A stretch of DNA of 64,000 bases. It comes from Agriotes lineatus. Its lineage: Eukaryota > Arthropoda > Insecta > Coleoptera > Elateridae. The translations under genes and the position numbers were made by a program. Below the pieces are notes generated by a model. It did no database searches. It was not told the DNA's origin and was given only the letters and a program-made list of their open reading frames with translations. Shown piece after piece: positions 22,626 through 35,285 of the stretch; positions within the stretch are counted from its first letter, which is position 1; each line of letters begins with the position of its first letter. Where the stretch lies: the NCBI GenBank assembly GCA_940337035.1, contig CALNHX010000286.1, forward strand, positions 186,001 to 250,000, read 5' to 3'.

Positions 22626-25600
22626 AACTTTATATTTAGTTTTACGACGATAAAGTAGCTCTTGTCATTGTCAATATCCATCAAGGCACTCTAATGTCAA
22701 ATCTTTTCTGTTACAGATTAAACGTCAAATTTCTAAACTTAATTTATTCGATTTCAGTAGTCAAACGTAAAACACGTTATATAAAATACTATTATTTGTA
22801 TTGTTGTATAATTGTTATATTAAAGATTTATAAAAATAAAAAAAAACAACAAATTTTATACAAATTACATCGATGTTTAGTCATAAGGTTTTTATTCAAA
22901 AAATTAATGTTTGGAGAAAGCGCAAAACTGGGGTCGAAGCCTCAAAACAACCTACTAAAGATTTTGTACCGCTCTCTTAAACGAAGGGTGCACACAGCCT
23001 AGGCAAGCTCATAAACTCTCGGTAGAACAATGGCGTGGGTAAGGACGAGACAGTGATTCTTAGGGTTACAAAATAAATTTAAATAAAGCAAAATTTGGTC
23101 GCCTTGTCGTTTAATACATCCTTAAAAAAATCTAGCTAGTAAAACAAATCAACACCTACCTTGTAAGCTTCTTACCTCAATCGAAATCTCAAAAGAACAC
23201 CAGCAGTTTGAAGAAAGGGTAGTAATGCGAACAACAAAACATACAAACAGTAGGTAACAGTCAAGAGAATATTTTATATTCAACAATGAAACACGATTAA
23301 ATCATTTGGAGTCACCCAACTTACACGCACATTTAATTTGAAATATTTAAAAATCGGTACAATGCAAACATATTAAAAGCTTTTCGAACCAGCTGCCTGA
23401 AATTTGTAAAATAATTGCCAAACAGAAACAACATTTACGAATCAACTTTCAATTATTTTAATCACAAGATATAGCACTGAGCAGTGACATGTGGGCTCAT
23501 CTCCAAAAAACTCGGTGGAAGTGAGTTTTAAGTACATACGTATTTCAGCAATTTTGAAAGGCTTTTAGCGTTATAAACCGATTGATTAAAAGGAGTAATT
23601 AAGTTATATTTGCGGCAACTGCCTTTGTCGATAAAAACCCTGAGGAATGCATGTACTTACATTTTGATTCGATGTTATGTCCAGCGATCGTGAGGAAGAA
23701 GATCCTGGTATGTTGCATATTAACAAATAGGGCTTCTAAGCCGGATTTGGTTGCTTCATTTCGTAGAACTTAAGGACGCCACGAACAAGAAAAGCAGTTA
23801 ACTCGAACCTACAAGCAAAAAAATGGGAAGCTTAGTTATTCCTTGAGTCACTGTAGAATAACCTTAACAAAGCCATATTGGAACCGGCCTAATTTTCGAA
23901 ATTAGTATGCAAAATTTAACTAGAAGAGGCATTTTTAGCAAAGTTGTTTACGGCCGTTAGTGAAAAAACAACGCCGCTAGCGGTTTTTATTTGTTTAAAC
24001 AAGAGCAGTCTTGGCCTGCTTCTTTAATTTTAGATCCCGCGAAGGCGCTCCGTGAAAAATCAATAATAGAGAAAGTCGACTGCGTGCCAGCGAGACTACT
24101 CAGGAAAAGCCAAGAGAGTGCGCTTCAACGTGAAAAGCCTTGCAGGTGCCTTATCTCTAAAGTCAGTCGCTTTACGCGATAAACATGAATTCCATTGCTA
24201 CATTATTTAAATTTAAGGTGGTCCGAAAGAAGATACGAATTGCTAAAACACGCTATTGAAACGGGGCGTTACAGTATGTAGGCCGAAAAAACTTATTATT
24301 AATGAAACAACATAATTAACAGTAACCCATCAACAAACACAGCTTATTGCCTGAATACTACGACTAAAATTAATGTTCCTAAAGAGTATTCCAATTTATA
24401 ACCCATTAACCACTTTTGTGTAAATTATTCAATTGCCAATAATAGATTTTTATATGTGTTAATGCATAATCAATAGATAATAGCAAGAAGGAATGTTTAA
24501 AGTACGACGCGGAGCAAAGAGTTTTAAATTTTCCGAGGGTTATAATCGTGATTATGCACGTGGTTATTATATTTTGGTTCTCAAAATGGACAAATTGCAA
24601 GGATTCCGTATTTTGGCTACAGACTACTACGTCATCGTGGTGCTGTCGCTGTGAATTTTTTGGTTTGCTATTGTTTCTATTCCAATTATTGGTGTTGCTA
24701 TACTTCATTGTTGGTGTTTGTTATACTGCTTAGAAACTTTGTAAGCCGTCGGACCATAAAAGCCATATTACGGCAGCTATCGAGAGTCAATGGAAAAGAT
24801 TATGGTTCCAAAATTAAATAAAAAAATTAGAGAATCTATTTTAGTTCATTAGAGAAATTGATGTATGGTTTAATAGTTTTCATAGTAGCGATTATTTCAC
24901 AGATTTAGAGCTGTAGATCCGGTAATTATTTACTTTCATTATATTACTATATTGAATATTCATATTTTACCATCTTTATTCAACGACAAATCAAAATTAA
25001 ATATTAGTTAAAGATAACTTTCTGTTCTGAGCCTCAATAATATACAACCTTATGAACCGAAGCTTTTTTGCGGTTGATTATGCAATAAATATTTAGTTAT
25101 TAAATGAACATCATTATAACTTTTGGTGATCTTTCAAACTTTTTCGTGTGAACAAAAATAAAAAATAAAAATAAACCTACGTCCAACATAAGAATTCATT
25201 TTTGAGTATGAAACGAGAATCTGGGCTTCTTGTCTAAACTGTTTATTCTAGTATTTACATATATAGTCAATTTGAGTAGTAGTGCATTGCATTATTAAGG
25301 CGCCAATACGCATGCACCCGACCGAATCAAGCCATAGTTTCGCTTGTGCAGCGGTTTTAACGATATGACGCAAGTGAGGTTTTTTGCAGCAAAAACGCAT
25401 TTTGATTGCCCCTGACAACAAACGACAGATTATTGGGTGTGCAACAATCGTGAACCGCGTACTGCACGCCCAATTCTGTATTTTTTGGCACAGCAAACAA
25501 AGTAAATTTTGTACTTCAAGAATTTTGGTTTCCGAGTCAGCTTTCTGCATAATTATGCGGGCCCTGAATAATAGTCAGTTTTAATACAAGCTGAAAGCTA

Positions 25601-26509
25601 CGCAGACGAGATGCAACAAGACCAGTGAAGCGCACGACTTTCAGAATGGGTCGACTTATATCGATCTATAAATACTCACATTTTATTATTACTATAATCA
25701 ATTATAATTTATCTGAAAGTCTTCGACTGTTAAGGGGTTTCTAGATTTTTACAGCAAAAATGTGCAAAAGAAAGTTGACAACTTGAAATTTATTTTTCAA
25801 TTGTGACATCAGTATTAACAACCACCACAAAATTCCCTAAATCTAAAACTGCGATTTTTTATTTAAACGGGGTAAAATGCTCAAAATAGAAAAACTTGTA
25901 TAAAGACTCGTTTTATACGTAATTTATCGCAACTGTCTTTTAAAACTTCAACTCGTACAAATCTGCCTTACGAAATTCCTTCTTTAATATATTATAATTT
26001 AGGTATTACACTACAGCGTTATGGTAGCATCTCAAGACTGCTAGTTTTTTGATAATGTCAGAGTTTAAGTCATAATTGAGATAAGATAACAATCAAAATC
26101 AATTCTAGGGTAATTTGAAAAGATTAAAGGCAAGTCGAATAATTATTTGAAAAATCATTTAAAATGTCAAATATAAATAAAGTGTACTAGTAAGTAATCT
26201 AGGAGCGTTAATTTTGAAAAAATGGATGTATTAGTATTACTATGGTAAAGTTTTAATTTGAAGAAATAAAAAAATATATTCTAAAAATGTAAACGTATTC
26301 TGATTAAAAGCAAAATTTGATAATAAAAACCCCTTTTATTAAATGATTTAATTATCTGATTGGCATATAAAAGGGGAATACTAAATGGAAAATTAACAAG
26401 ATGAAGAAAGGGTAAAGTTTAAAACAACAAACATACGTTATGATGGGCTAATGGGGGAAAAATGGTATGGTAGTAGTACAAGGAGAAGTTGAACTGCAGC
26501 AATCTAGAA
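22626..26509. other. No recognisable gene
   Basis: AT-rich intergenic sequence. Open stretches of up to 100 codons (for example 25248-25550 minus and 22694-23002 plus) have no domain or splice context that I recognise. No RNA gene or terminal-repeat element could be defined. Confidence 0.45.
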
Positions 26510-27740
26510 TAATAGTCTTTTCTGGAATTGGTAATGGGAAGTCTGCGTTTCATTGTTAACATTTACACCTGAATTGGATTAGAGCCTGCTGGACTTAGTT
26601 TATTGTTGATTGGTTACATCTGAATGGAATAAAAGGCATTGCAGCTACTGGTAATGGACCTCATCAAGGTTCTTGTTGGGCGTTATAAGTAGTGATGGGC
26701 TTATGCGAATGAAAAATAGCCGGTTATCCGGTTATTGAAATAACCTGTGTAACTCGGTTTTCGTTCCAAGTATTCGAATGAAAAATAACCTCATCCTAAT
26801 ACGTACTACGTGCTGTATTTCAGCGACCTACGAGTAAACGAAATTCTGTAAATAATACGTCATTCATAACTCATAACCATAATCAAAGCAGATTGTACTA
26901 AAAACACCATTTGGGCCTCTCGCTCTACAGTTTTCTCCCTTGCTTCCTTGCCGGCTGAGGCTCGCGGTCGATCCGTAGCGTCGTCATATGATATGAACAT
27001 AAATCAATTTTTTGCCGCCTTTAACCCGGCCGATCGATAAACATAAACGTTTTACCACTGTTTTTTATTGCGATTAGCAAGCAATCCCGCATATTTCTTT
27101 CTTTTTACACTTCTTAATAAATACCTCTTAATTTCCAATACATAACACATAATGTACATAATATGTTTTGGTTATAGATCAGAAGAATGTAGGAGTAAAA
27201 CTCGTACAATACAACAATATATTATTAATTATTATTATATTATTATAAATCGCCAGCAATCGAAAATAATAAAGGTGTATCCAGATATATTTCATTCATA
27301 TCCACAATTACTTATTGCACAAACTCCTTAGAAATCAACAAAAAAAAACTTTTATACAATTATTATAATTAACGATTAACTGAGTTCCTCTGCTATCTGC
27401 AAGTTACGATGCCGATGCAGATGACGCTGAACCGCGTAACCGGCAAACCGGCGAAATCGAAACGAATCGAGAGCCAAAATTTATTCGAATGATTATTTAA
27501 ATGATCATTCGGTTATTAATATCATTCGAATGCAAATAATTCGGTTATGAAAATTGTCCGGTTATGCCCATCACTAGTTATAAGTATCTTGTGAGATTTG
27601 GATAAAAGGCCTTGCAGTCACTGGTGGTGGACCTTATCGAGCTTCTTGGTAGAAATGAGAAGTATCCTGTCATATTTGGACAAAAGGGCATTGCAGTTAC
27701 TGGTAGTTAATTACATCTACACTTGGATTGAACTTGGAGG
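26510..27740. repeat. Diverged tandem repeat split by a hAT element
   Basis: A unit with the phrases gcattgcagytactggtaatgg, acctYatcRagSttcttg and gataaaaggc recurs at about 26635, 27605 and 27675, a period near 76 bp once the hAT insertion is removed. Related phrases lie upstream of 26640. The hAT-like element at 26690-27576 landed inside the array. Confidence 0.5.
26690..27576. mobile_element. Non-autonomous hAT element (887 bp)
   Basis: Terminal inverted repeats TAGTGATGGGC and GCCCATCACTA are flanked by an exact 8 bp duplication GTTATAAG (26682-26689 and 27577-27584). An 8 bp duplication is diagnostic of the hAT superfamily. Near both ends are subterminal words cggttat and gaatga. No transposase is encoded. 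Confidence 0.9.
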
Positions 27741-28584
27741 CAGTTGATACGCGGTATAAAGAAAGGCGATTCCTGATTTTTGATGTTGACAGTTGTACAA
27801 CTGTCATATTTTTGAAAGAATTTTCATTGTACTAATCAACTATCAAGTAATAATTTTGATAATGCATGAACCTAACCTGATAGGAGAGTGGTGGTTCTAC
27901 TAGAGCTAATCAATCATTTATATAAAATGGCAAATATTTTACATAAATTCATCTAAACAGAAATTTGTTGCAATCTGAAAATAATACCATACAAGCTTGT
28001 ATAGTCTTTGTTCTACTCGAGCTAGTTAAATTAAACAAACTAAAAAGCATTAATAGATAAAAGGCCCTACCTTTTATAGCAATAGCAATAGTAATCACAA
28101 TTTTAGTGCTGTAAATACTGAAAAACATTTTATTATTTGCTCGTTATATACTAATGAAACCTAAATAATTTTATTACATTGACTGAAAATCAAATTTACA
28201 TCACATTTAATTGTGTCCTTAAAACGTTTTTAATTAAATTTTGGCGGCTTATTACAACATTAGCTATAAGCAAAAGCGATCGTTAACTTTCACTTAGTGT
28301 AGGTCAGGGTTATCAATTAAAATAATATCATAAATATAAAAAATATAGTATTATTCCACATCAAACTATTGAAAATATAAGAGTAAGTAGATTAAAATCT
28401 ACCCTAATGATCATATACCTATGTACATATGAGTAATCGTGAAAGTGGTTATTACTTTTATTATTGCTGCTATCAACTTATTTACTGACGGATCAATCAC
28501 TACTTCTAAGCGATAATCGAATATTTCACATAATTTGATGAAGCAGCTCGCTGTGTCCCAGAATTAGAACTGTTCCGCGCAGTG
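27741..28584. other. No recognisable gene
   Basis: AT-rich sequence without a supported feature, upstream of the small minus-strand frame and the second ABCH gene. Confidence 0.4.
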
Positions 28585-28785
28585 TCAATTAACTTTTTTA
28601 CTAATTGAAGTGGTTTCCTGTATAGTATAAACGTCACAAAATAGGGTAAGCAATTCATTTTTGAACCACAATTCGTTTAAATTAATCGTCATGTGTAATA
28701 GTGCTTGATTAGCATCAAACAATTTGTTCGCATTCGCATTTAATGTCAGTGCCACTAACACAATTGTCATCACGTGTAACATCAA
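28585..28785 (-). CDS. Possible small secreted peptide (unrecognised)
   Basis: A 66-codon frame starts with a hydrophobic run (MMLHVMTIVLVALTLNANA) that looks like a signal peptide, followed by a 46-residue polar tail with a single Cys. I recognise no family. It lies 166 bp upstream of the ABCH start and in divergent orientation, so it could be a gene, a first exon, or chance. Length and the lack of homology keep confidence low. Confidence 0.22.
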   Translation of the reverse strand: MMLHVMTIVLVALTLNANANKLFDANQALLHMTINLNELWFKNELLTLFCDVYTIQETTSISKKVN

Positions 28786-28950
28786 AATCTAATATTTCTA
28801 GAGATCAATAGCAAGCAGCTCGTAAATTATTAATTATGAGAAGCTCTGGTCGTCTGGCGTAATGTGTAACTGTGGCTTCAATTTGTGTCACTTCGTACTA
28901 ACCGCAATTCTGTTGTGACTTTTCAACATTGGTTTTCAGAAAATCTTAAG

Positions 28951-29108
28951 ATGGCGGATAGATTTGAATTGAAATCTCAACAGTTTGCAAAGCACACTTG
29001 TAAACAACAAGCAGTATGCGTAAGAGGTGCCCACAAACACTACGGGACCAAAAAAAATCCCGTCGTAATCCTTGACGGACTTAATATGACCGTCCCCAAA
29101 GGAACAAT
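28951..29108 (+). CDS. ABCH-type ABC transporter, first coding exon
   Basis: ATG at 28951 in the context AAGATGG starts MADRFELKSQQ. After a short cytosolic lead come AVCVRGAHKHYGTKKNP and VILDGLNMTVPKGT, the N-terminal strands of an ABC nucleotide-binding domain just before the Walker A loop. The exon ends with a consensus donor GTAAGT at 29109, after two bases of the next codon. It is a paralogue of the upstream transporter by type. The next exon, which should carry the Walker A motif, was not found in the 16 kb before the geranylgeranyltransferase exons. The gene may have a very long intron or be broken. Confidence 0.8.
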
Positions 29109-29188
29109 GTAAGTTACTAACTACGATAAAACAAAGTGATATGCATTGGTAAACTTTGTTTATTAATTTTCTAAAAGTAGCACGTATA

Positions 29189-30437
29189 CAGGGTGCCCGG
29201 ATTTCGTAGGGACAACATGGGTAACTTTTGTATTTGAAGAGATAGAGAGATGGTTAAATTAGCAAAAAGGTGCAGGTTTGAGAGCTCATTAAGAATCCAT
29301 CTTCAAATTTTACTTGTCATGGCCCACTTGTCTAAAATTTAACAAAAAACAAAATCTTCTAATTTCTTTTATATGCCGTAACTTTTTTGTTACTTAAGAT
29401 ATTGAGGTGCGATTTGAACTAATTTGCATGGTAATTTAAATACTTTTATTGGCACTTGATAAAACCAATTTTATTTGTGTTAATTTTTAGTAATCTAACC
29501 TAACCTCAAAATTTTAAATTGGTACCCTGCAATTTTTTTGGCCCTTTTAAGAGAGGATTTTTTTCTGAATGCAGTGATGTATTACATGATGTGAAAACTT
29601 CTTCAAAATTTTGAAAAACTGAGTTTATTCTTTTTACAGGCAGAAATCACTAGTGCTATGATCACAATAACTTTGTTTTTTGTTTATCACGTTATCTGTG
29701 AAATTATGTTTCGAAACAAAAAGCAGGTTTATCATCATACGTGCCTGTCAGTGTGAGTGTTATTACTTCAACTTATAACGGAAAATTTTGAAAATATGAT
29801 GTAATTTGTGCGTATGTCAAGTGCTACAAGAACGTAGAACTTATACGTCAAACATACGGAACACACTGACACTACTGGAAGGCACGTATGATGATAAGAG
29901 TGCTTTTTGTTTCTAAACATAATTTTACAGATAACGTAATAAATAAAAAACAAAATTATTGTGATCATGGCACTAGTGATTTCTGCCTGTAAAAAGAATA
30001 AACTCAGTTTTTCAAAATTTTGAAGAAGTTTCCATATCATGTAATACATCACTGCATTCAGAAAAAAATCCTCTCTTAAAAGGGCCAAAAAAATTGCAGG
30101 GTACCAATTTAAAATTTTGAGGTTAGGTTAGATTACTAAAAATTAACACAAATAAAATTGGTTTTATCAAGTATCAATAAAAGTATTTAAATTACCATTC
30201 AAATTAGTTCAAATCGCATCTCAATATCTTAAGTAACAAAAAAGTTACGGCATATAAAAGAAATTAGGAGATTTTGTTTTTTTTTAAATTTTAGACAAGT
30301 GGGCCATGACAAGTAAAATTTGAAGATGGATTCTTAATGAGCTCTCAAACCTGCACCTTTTTGCTAATTTAACCATCTCTCTATCTCTTCAAATACAAAA
30401 GTTACCCATGTTGTCCCTACGAAATCCGGGCACCCTG
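29189..30437. mobile_element. 1.25 kb palindromic DNA element
   Basis: Ends CAGGGTGCCCGGATTTCG and its complement, flanked by TA on both sides. Two arms of about 560 bp are near-identical inverted copies around a spacer of about 120 bp (centre near 29812). It begins 80 bp into the first intron of the ABCH gene. No coding region; open frames are arm artefacts. TA flanks suggest Tc1/mariner-type mobilisation. Confidence 0.8.
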
Positions 30438-30508
30438 TATATATTTTATTAGCAAGTTGTGTTTTATTCCTGACGACAGTAATCAGAAGTGAGATTATTG
30501 TAACACTT

Positions 30509-31390
30509 GTCGCACTCCTAATTTCCTATGTTCAAAACGGATTTCGGACAATCTGTATGTCGGCGCCGTATTGTTTTTGGCCGTTCCCAGACTCTACCAG
30601 CAATATAGGAATTTTACATAATATATATGATTGAAACACTATCTTTAGCGCCTTCTGTAGTTACGTCACGCTACTGAAATCTAATATTTTTGAAAGTTTG
30701 CAGAAATGTATATTTTTATTTTAACGACAGCTCGGGCTATTTGAAATATTTAATTTGTAGCTGCTGTTCGATTTCTTCTCTAGCGGAAATGTTTTCGCGC
30801 GTTCCCACGCCCTGCTAGCAATATAGTAACTATTAAATATATATTTATATGTACAGGTTGTCCGAAATCCGTTTTGAAGATATTTTAGCTGTTGTTAAGA
30901 GTATAAAGTGAGGTTTAAATATACTATTGTTTTCTATTTACATAATTATTTTAATTATTTAATCCTCACTTTATACTCTTGATGACAGATAAAATATTTG
31001 ACAAAAGTGTTTTTGTTTCATTGACTTAATTTTAGTTTAAAATTTAGCTAGCCATGATTACGTTCTATCTTTGTCTTGCTACTCATTTTCTTTATGACTT
31101 CCTTGTCGCACTCATTAATTTCCTATGTTCAAAACGGATTTCGGACAATTTGTATGTTGGCGCCCGTAATTTTTGGCCGTTCCCAGACTCTACCAGCAAT
31201 ATAGGAATTTTACATAATATATATGATTGAAACACTATCTTTAGCGCCTTCTGTAGTTACGTCACGCTACTGAAATCTAATATTTTTGAAAGTTTTGCAG
31301 AAATCTATATTTTTATTTTAACAACAGCTCGGGATATTTGAAATATTTAATTTGTAGCTGCTGTTCGATTTCTTCTCTAGCGGAGAACAC
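30509..31390 (+). repeat. 595 bp tandem duplication, second copy partial
   Basis: The 280 bp from about 30509 (cttgtcgcactc) to 30785 recurs from about 31104 to 31385 with few differences, an offset of about 595 bp. The repeated block includes ccagcaatataggaatttta, tttagcgccttctgtagtta and gctgctgttcgatttcttct. The second unit diverges after about 31390. Confidence 0.8.
30853..31158. mobile_element. Small MITE with TACAGGTTGTCC ends
   Basis: Left end tacaggttgtccgaaatccg at about 30854 is matched inverted by cggatttcggacaatttgta ending near 31156. Inside, gagtataaagtgagg (about 30899) is inverted at about 30963. A further right end of the same type lies at about 30537-30557, so more than one copy or a dimer is involved. 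Confidence 0.55.
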
Positions 31391-31924
31391 TTGAGCTAAA
31401 AATGCTTTTTACTGCATATGCTCCACAGGCAAAGTTAAGAGCATAAATAGCCTAAATGTTTTCTGCTAGCAATGAAGACAGCACTGTAGAGTAAAACTTC
31501 CTTTTCAAAAATATTACATGAATTTGATACGCGTAAAAAGCGTAATTAACATTAGAATTCATTTTATTCTGATTGCTTTCATAGAGTTCACTCCTGTTTG
31601 TTATTTCCCCTTTGCTATTTTTTAGTTTCAGAACCTTCTACTTACAATTGCTGTTTTTTTTTCTAAGGATTTTTAAGCTCTTATTTTCTTCTATTGTTTG
31701 TTTGACGTGTTCAATATTAGGCTAAACTTCAATATAGCCCATTGATGCTTAGGCGCACGTGCGTGATAACGTGATTCTCAGTTGGTCGGAGGTTCTACAA
31801 ATGTTCAGACATTGGAGTCAAAACACGAGCGTCTCATGCCAGATCCAATCTTGACTGCCGTCAAATTGCTAAATTAGGTTAGCTGCAGTTTAAAATGTGT
31901 GTGTACTTAGTACAAAAATGCCTG

Positions 31925-34900
31925 TGGACAAATTACTTTTAAAAAGTAATTAATTACTAATTACCAATTACCGCCCAATGCAGTAATTTAATTACCAGAG
32001 ATTCAATTACTCACAGGAAATAGTAATTCAATTACCAATTACTTAGTAATTGTAATTGTACAACATCAATTACTTTTTCAATTACTTTCAATCAAAATTA
32101 TTGTAATATACGTAGTTTTATTTAGTAGAACCTTTTTGCAAGTTGCAACTATCATTAGTGTTGTGTCGATTCGTAACCGTAATCTAAAAATGCTTAATTT
32201 TTATGTTTTGTTAGATATAGTAACCTACATACTCTTTCACTTTTGAAGGTTTTTAGATAATTAAATCTTGTAGCTACATGCACCGTTCACCAAAACCAAA
32301 AGTTTTTAGTTTGTTTTGAAGTAAGATGTAAGTAAATAAATAAATTCAAGGATAGCAATTATACAGGGTGTCCCAAAAAAATGCGACACCGATTTGGCAT
32401 AGATTCCTTAGGTTATAATAAACCGATTAAACCTAATATACCTTAGTACAAATAAGTAAGAAGGTATAGGGACTTGAAAGTTCAAATGTATATATTTTTT
32501 TATATTAGTTTCAACAGAGGTTATCACTGCAGTTGAGCTTTTTATCACGATTGCGGATTTAGTTGCCGAGGCCCGTAGGGCCAAAGCAAATAAACCACAT
32601 GAGGGATAAAAAGGAACTTCCAGTGCCGAGGGGTACATTGTTTTTTAAATTCGAGAAATCGCGGAATTACAACATTTTAACCAACTTTTGTAGGTTATGT
32701 TGACGTCGGTTGACGTTTACCTATCGTATGGATTACTTCACTGCCCATTTCTCGTATTTTATTTGACGATTTCGACGTTCTTCACTGCCGATTTCGACGT
32801 TCTTCACTGTTGATTTAAAAACAATAATTTTTTTGAATATGGAGAAATGTCGAATTTCATTTTGGCTACATTTTGTAATTATATTAGACAAAATAGCACG
32901 CTGAATATGTTATAAAAGTAATTTTTCCATGTTCGTAATAAATTAGTCCATTCGTTTTGCATCGCTCGCTCGTAAATTAAACGTTGAAAAACTCTCACTT
33001 TTCTTACCTTGAAGAACCTTGATGTACTATTAAATACGCCTAACATGAGGCTGCATGGCGAAAATATGTAACTTACCTAAGTATACAGGGTGGAGCATTG
33101 GATTTTTTAATTGTTTGACAGCAAATTTCTATTTAGATTTTGTAGAACACTACGTGGTGATTCAATTGGCGAAACTTGAGTATTTTTTGTTGGCTCAGTT
33201 AGAATAGATATTTATGCATTAAGGGAGATATGAATATGTTTTTTCCTTGAGATTGACATGTGTTACAGACTGAGGGCTCTGGCCCGAGGTCTGTAAGTCA
33301 ACCGAAGGTAAAGAACATGAATATCTTTCGTGGTGCATACAATATTTTTTCTACTAGCATATTCGTAAAAATAGTATGACATTTCAAAATGTCATAATGA
33401 CATTTAAAACTAGAATATGTAAGTAACATCAAGGATTGCCTCATTGTATGGTTGCTAAGACGTTAATTGTAGTTGCATTGTTACCATGAGTTTAAAAGAG
33501 AAATAATTTGACAAGTCCCTTGGGAGTTATGAGTAGCTTTTCATATTTTGTTTCTATGACGAAAATGTACAATATCATGTTGCTAATAGATAAAATATTC
33601 TTTTACTTCTATATACGAAAGTAACATTTTTTTGTCGCCTGTTAGGGGTTTCTCGAAAATATACGTTTGGTTCCCTGGTCAGTTTTCAATGGCAGTCGGA
33701 GAGAATATAATACATTGACTACCGTTGCCATTACAGACGGGAGGCAATGTGATTAATCAACTAACCTTTTGGTTTTCATATTTAAATATCTTTGAATGCA
33801 GCTGAATACAAGAGATTGCCACATCAAAAAATGTAAAAGTGTTTAATGTATAACTCTTGACTAAAACATAATTTCCGCCCTTGCCTGATTACAATTGATT
33901 ATGTACTGTTCTCGCTAACGCTGAAGAATTAAATTACATCCGCGGGTGAGAATGATACATTTTACTCCCTAGTAATACAAATAGCTATAAAAAATGTATT
34001 AGGTAACTTGAAATTTTAAAACAAAATATCAATTTGGTGTTGATCAGGGACTGTTGAAAGTTGACAGGTGACTGATAAACCTAGTTGAAAACCGCTGATT
34101 GAAATAAGAATTTGTACAGCACATACAAAAACAGCTACAAACTATGAAAACTAAGAATGTTTTATCTAACGAGATCGTATCAACAATAAAAGATGTTACC
34201 ATTCCAACTACTAAAACTTTTTGAAAACAAAAGACAGGTAAATTGACATAATTGAGGATACTTATTCTTTTACAAGTCCAAACACTAACATGTACCTATA
34301 TCTTACAGATTGTTATAGTAAATGTCCCTTTGTCCTATATTTTAAACCAATGTTTCTGATGAAGCTAACAATGAATTAGCAAAACGTAAAATATATTTTT
34401 AAATAAAGATAATTTTAATTATGTGTAATGACAAAAACGACAAAGTTTTTTACTTACGTTGTTAAAAAAATTTAAATTAGCTGATTTTATCTCTAAATAT
34501 GTTAAATAGATGTTTTTTGTGAGGAAAGTAGAACCCTTTTGGATAGTCTTATTTCCGATCCAGCGAACGTCTGTTTTATAATTTCACTTAAAAAAATAAC
34601 CAAAAACGAACAAAATTTTCAAACGAGCCGGTACTTCACACCATAAAAAAGTAAATAAGCTTCCAAAATCCAAACCTAATCGGCGGTCAACAGGACTTTA
34701 TTTGTCGACTTTGCTAAGTATTGCAAAGACTGCGGTTTAAATTCGCAGTGATTAATAATGGCCAATACGTGACATAAACATCATTCCTTCTGAGGCGATG
34801 ATAAGGGAATTTTCAGGCGCAAATCTGACGCATAGTATCTGCGATCAGATTACCAAGTTAAAAACAAACAATAAACCACTATTAAAGTTCGATACCTTCA

Positions 34901-35285
34901 ACAAAATTTTGCTTAATATGTAACTTCTTTTATTTTTTTGCGTTCTGGAGATTTGGCACCCAATCGAGGTCAGGAATTCGGTAATTGAAATACCACAAAG
35001 TAATTCAATTACCTCGAGTAATTTCAATTACCACAGGTAATTCAAATACTTGTAAAGTAATTTAAATACTTTAGAGTAATTTAATTACACAAAAGTAATT
35101 GAGTAATTGAATGTAGTAATTAATTACTTTCAAAAAGTAATTTTCAAGTACTTTTTAACAAAAATGGCAATTCCCAATTACAATTCCCGCATTTTGAAAA
35201 GTAATTCAATTTCAAGGCAAATACACAAAAAGGAATTTAATTAGTAATTTAATTAAAAAGTAATTAATTACTGCCCAGCTCTGCC
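31925..35285. mobile_element. Candidate hAT-like element with TAATTAC-rich ends
   Basis: Two blocks dense in GTAATTAATTAC words (about 31930-32100 and 34980-35280) bracket 2.9 kb of unrelated sequence. The right end read inward is CAGAGCTGGGCAGTAATTAA, a hAT-like terminus. The left end is less clear (gcccaatgcagtaattt lies inside the block). No transposase frame and no 8 bp duplication were found. Within it are a tandem pair gatttcgacgttcttcactg (about 32767 and 32789) and two unpaired ends tacagggtg (32364 and 33084). Confidence 0.4.
34356..34386 (+). ncRNA. Third hammerhead-like motif
   Basis: CTGATGA is followed by a 5 bp stem GCTAA/TTAGC around a short loop and then AAAACG. Order and spacing match a hammerhead core with the conserved G after stem II changed to A, the same change as in the motif at 21254. 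Flanking sequence was not matched to a Penelope-like element. Confidence 0.38.

Noticed and set aside
29768..30088. Minus-strand 106-codon hydrophobic frame
   Set aside because: Lies in an inverted arm of a palindromic element; no recognisable domain and the mirrored copy is not open.
32364..33090. Element bounded by the two tacagggtg words
   Set aside because: Both words point the same way and the sequences after them differ, so they are not a terminal inverted pair.
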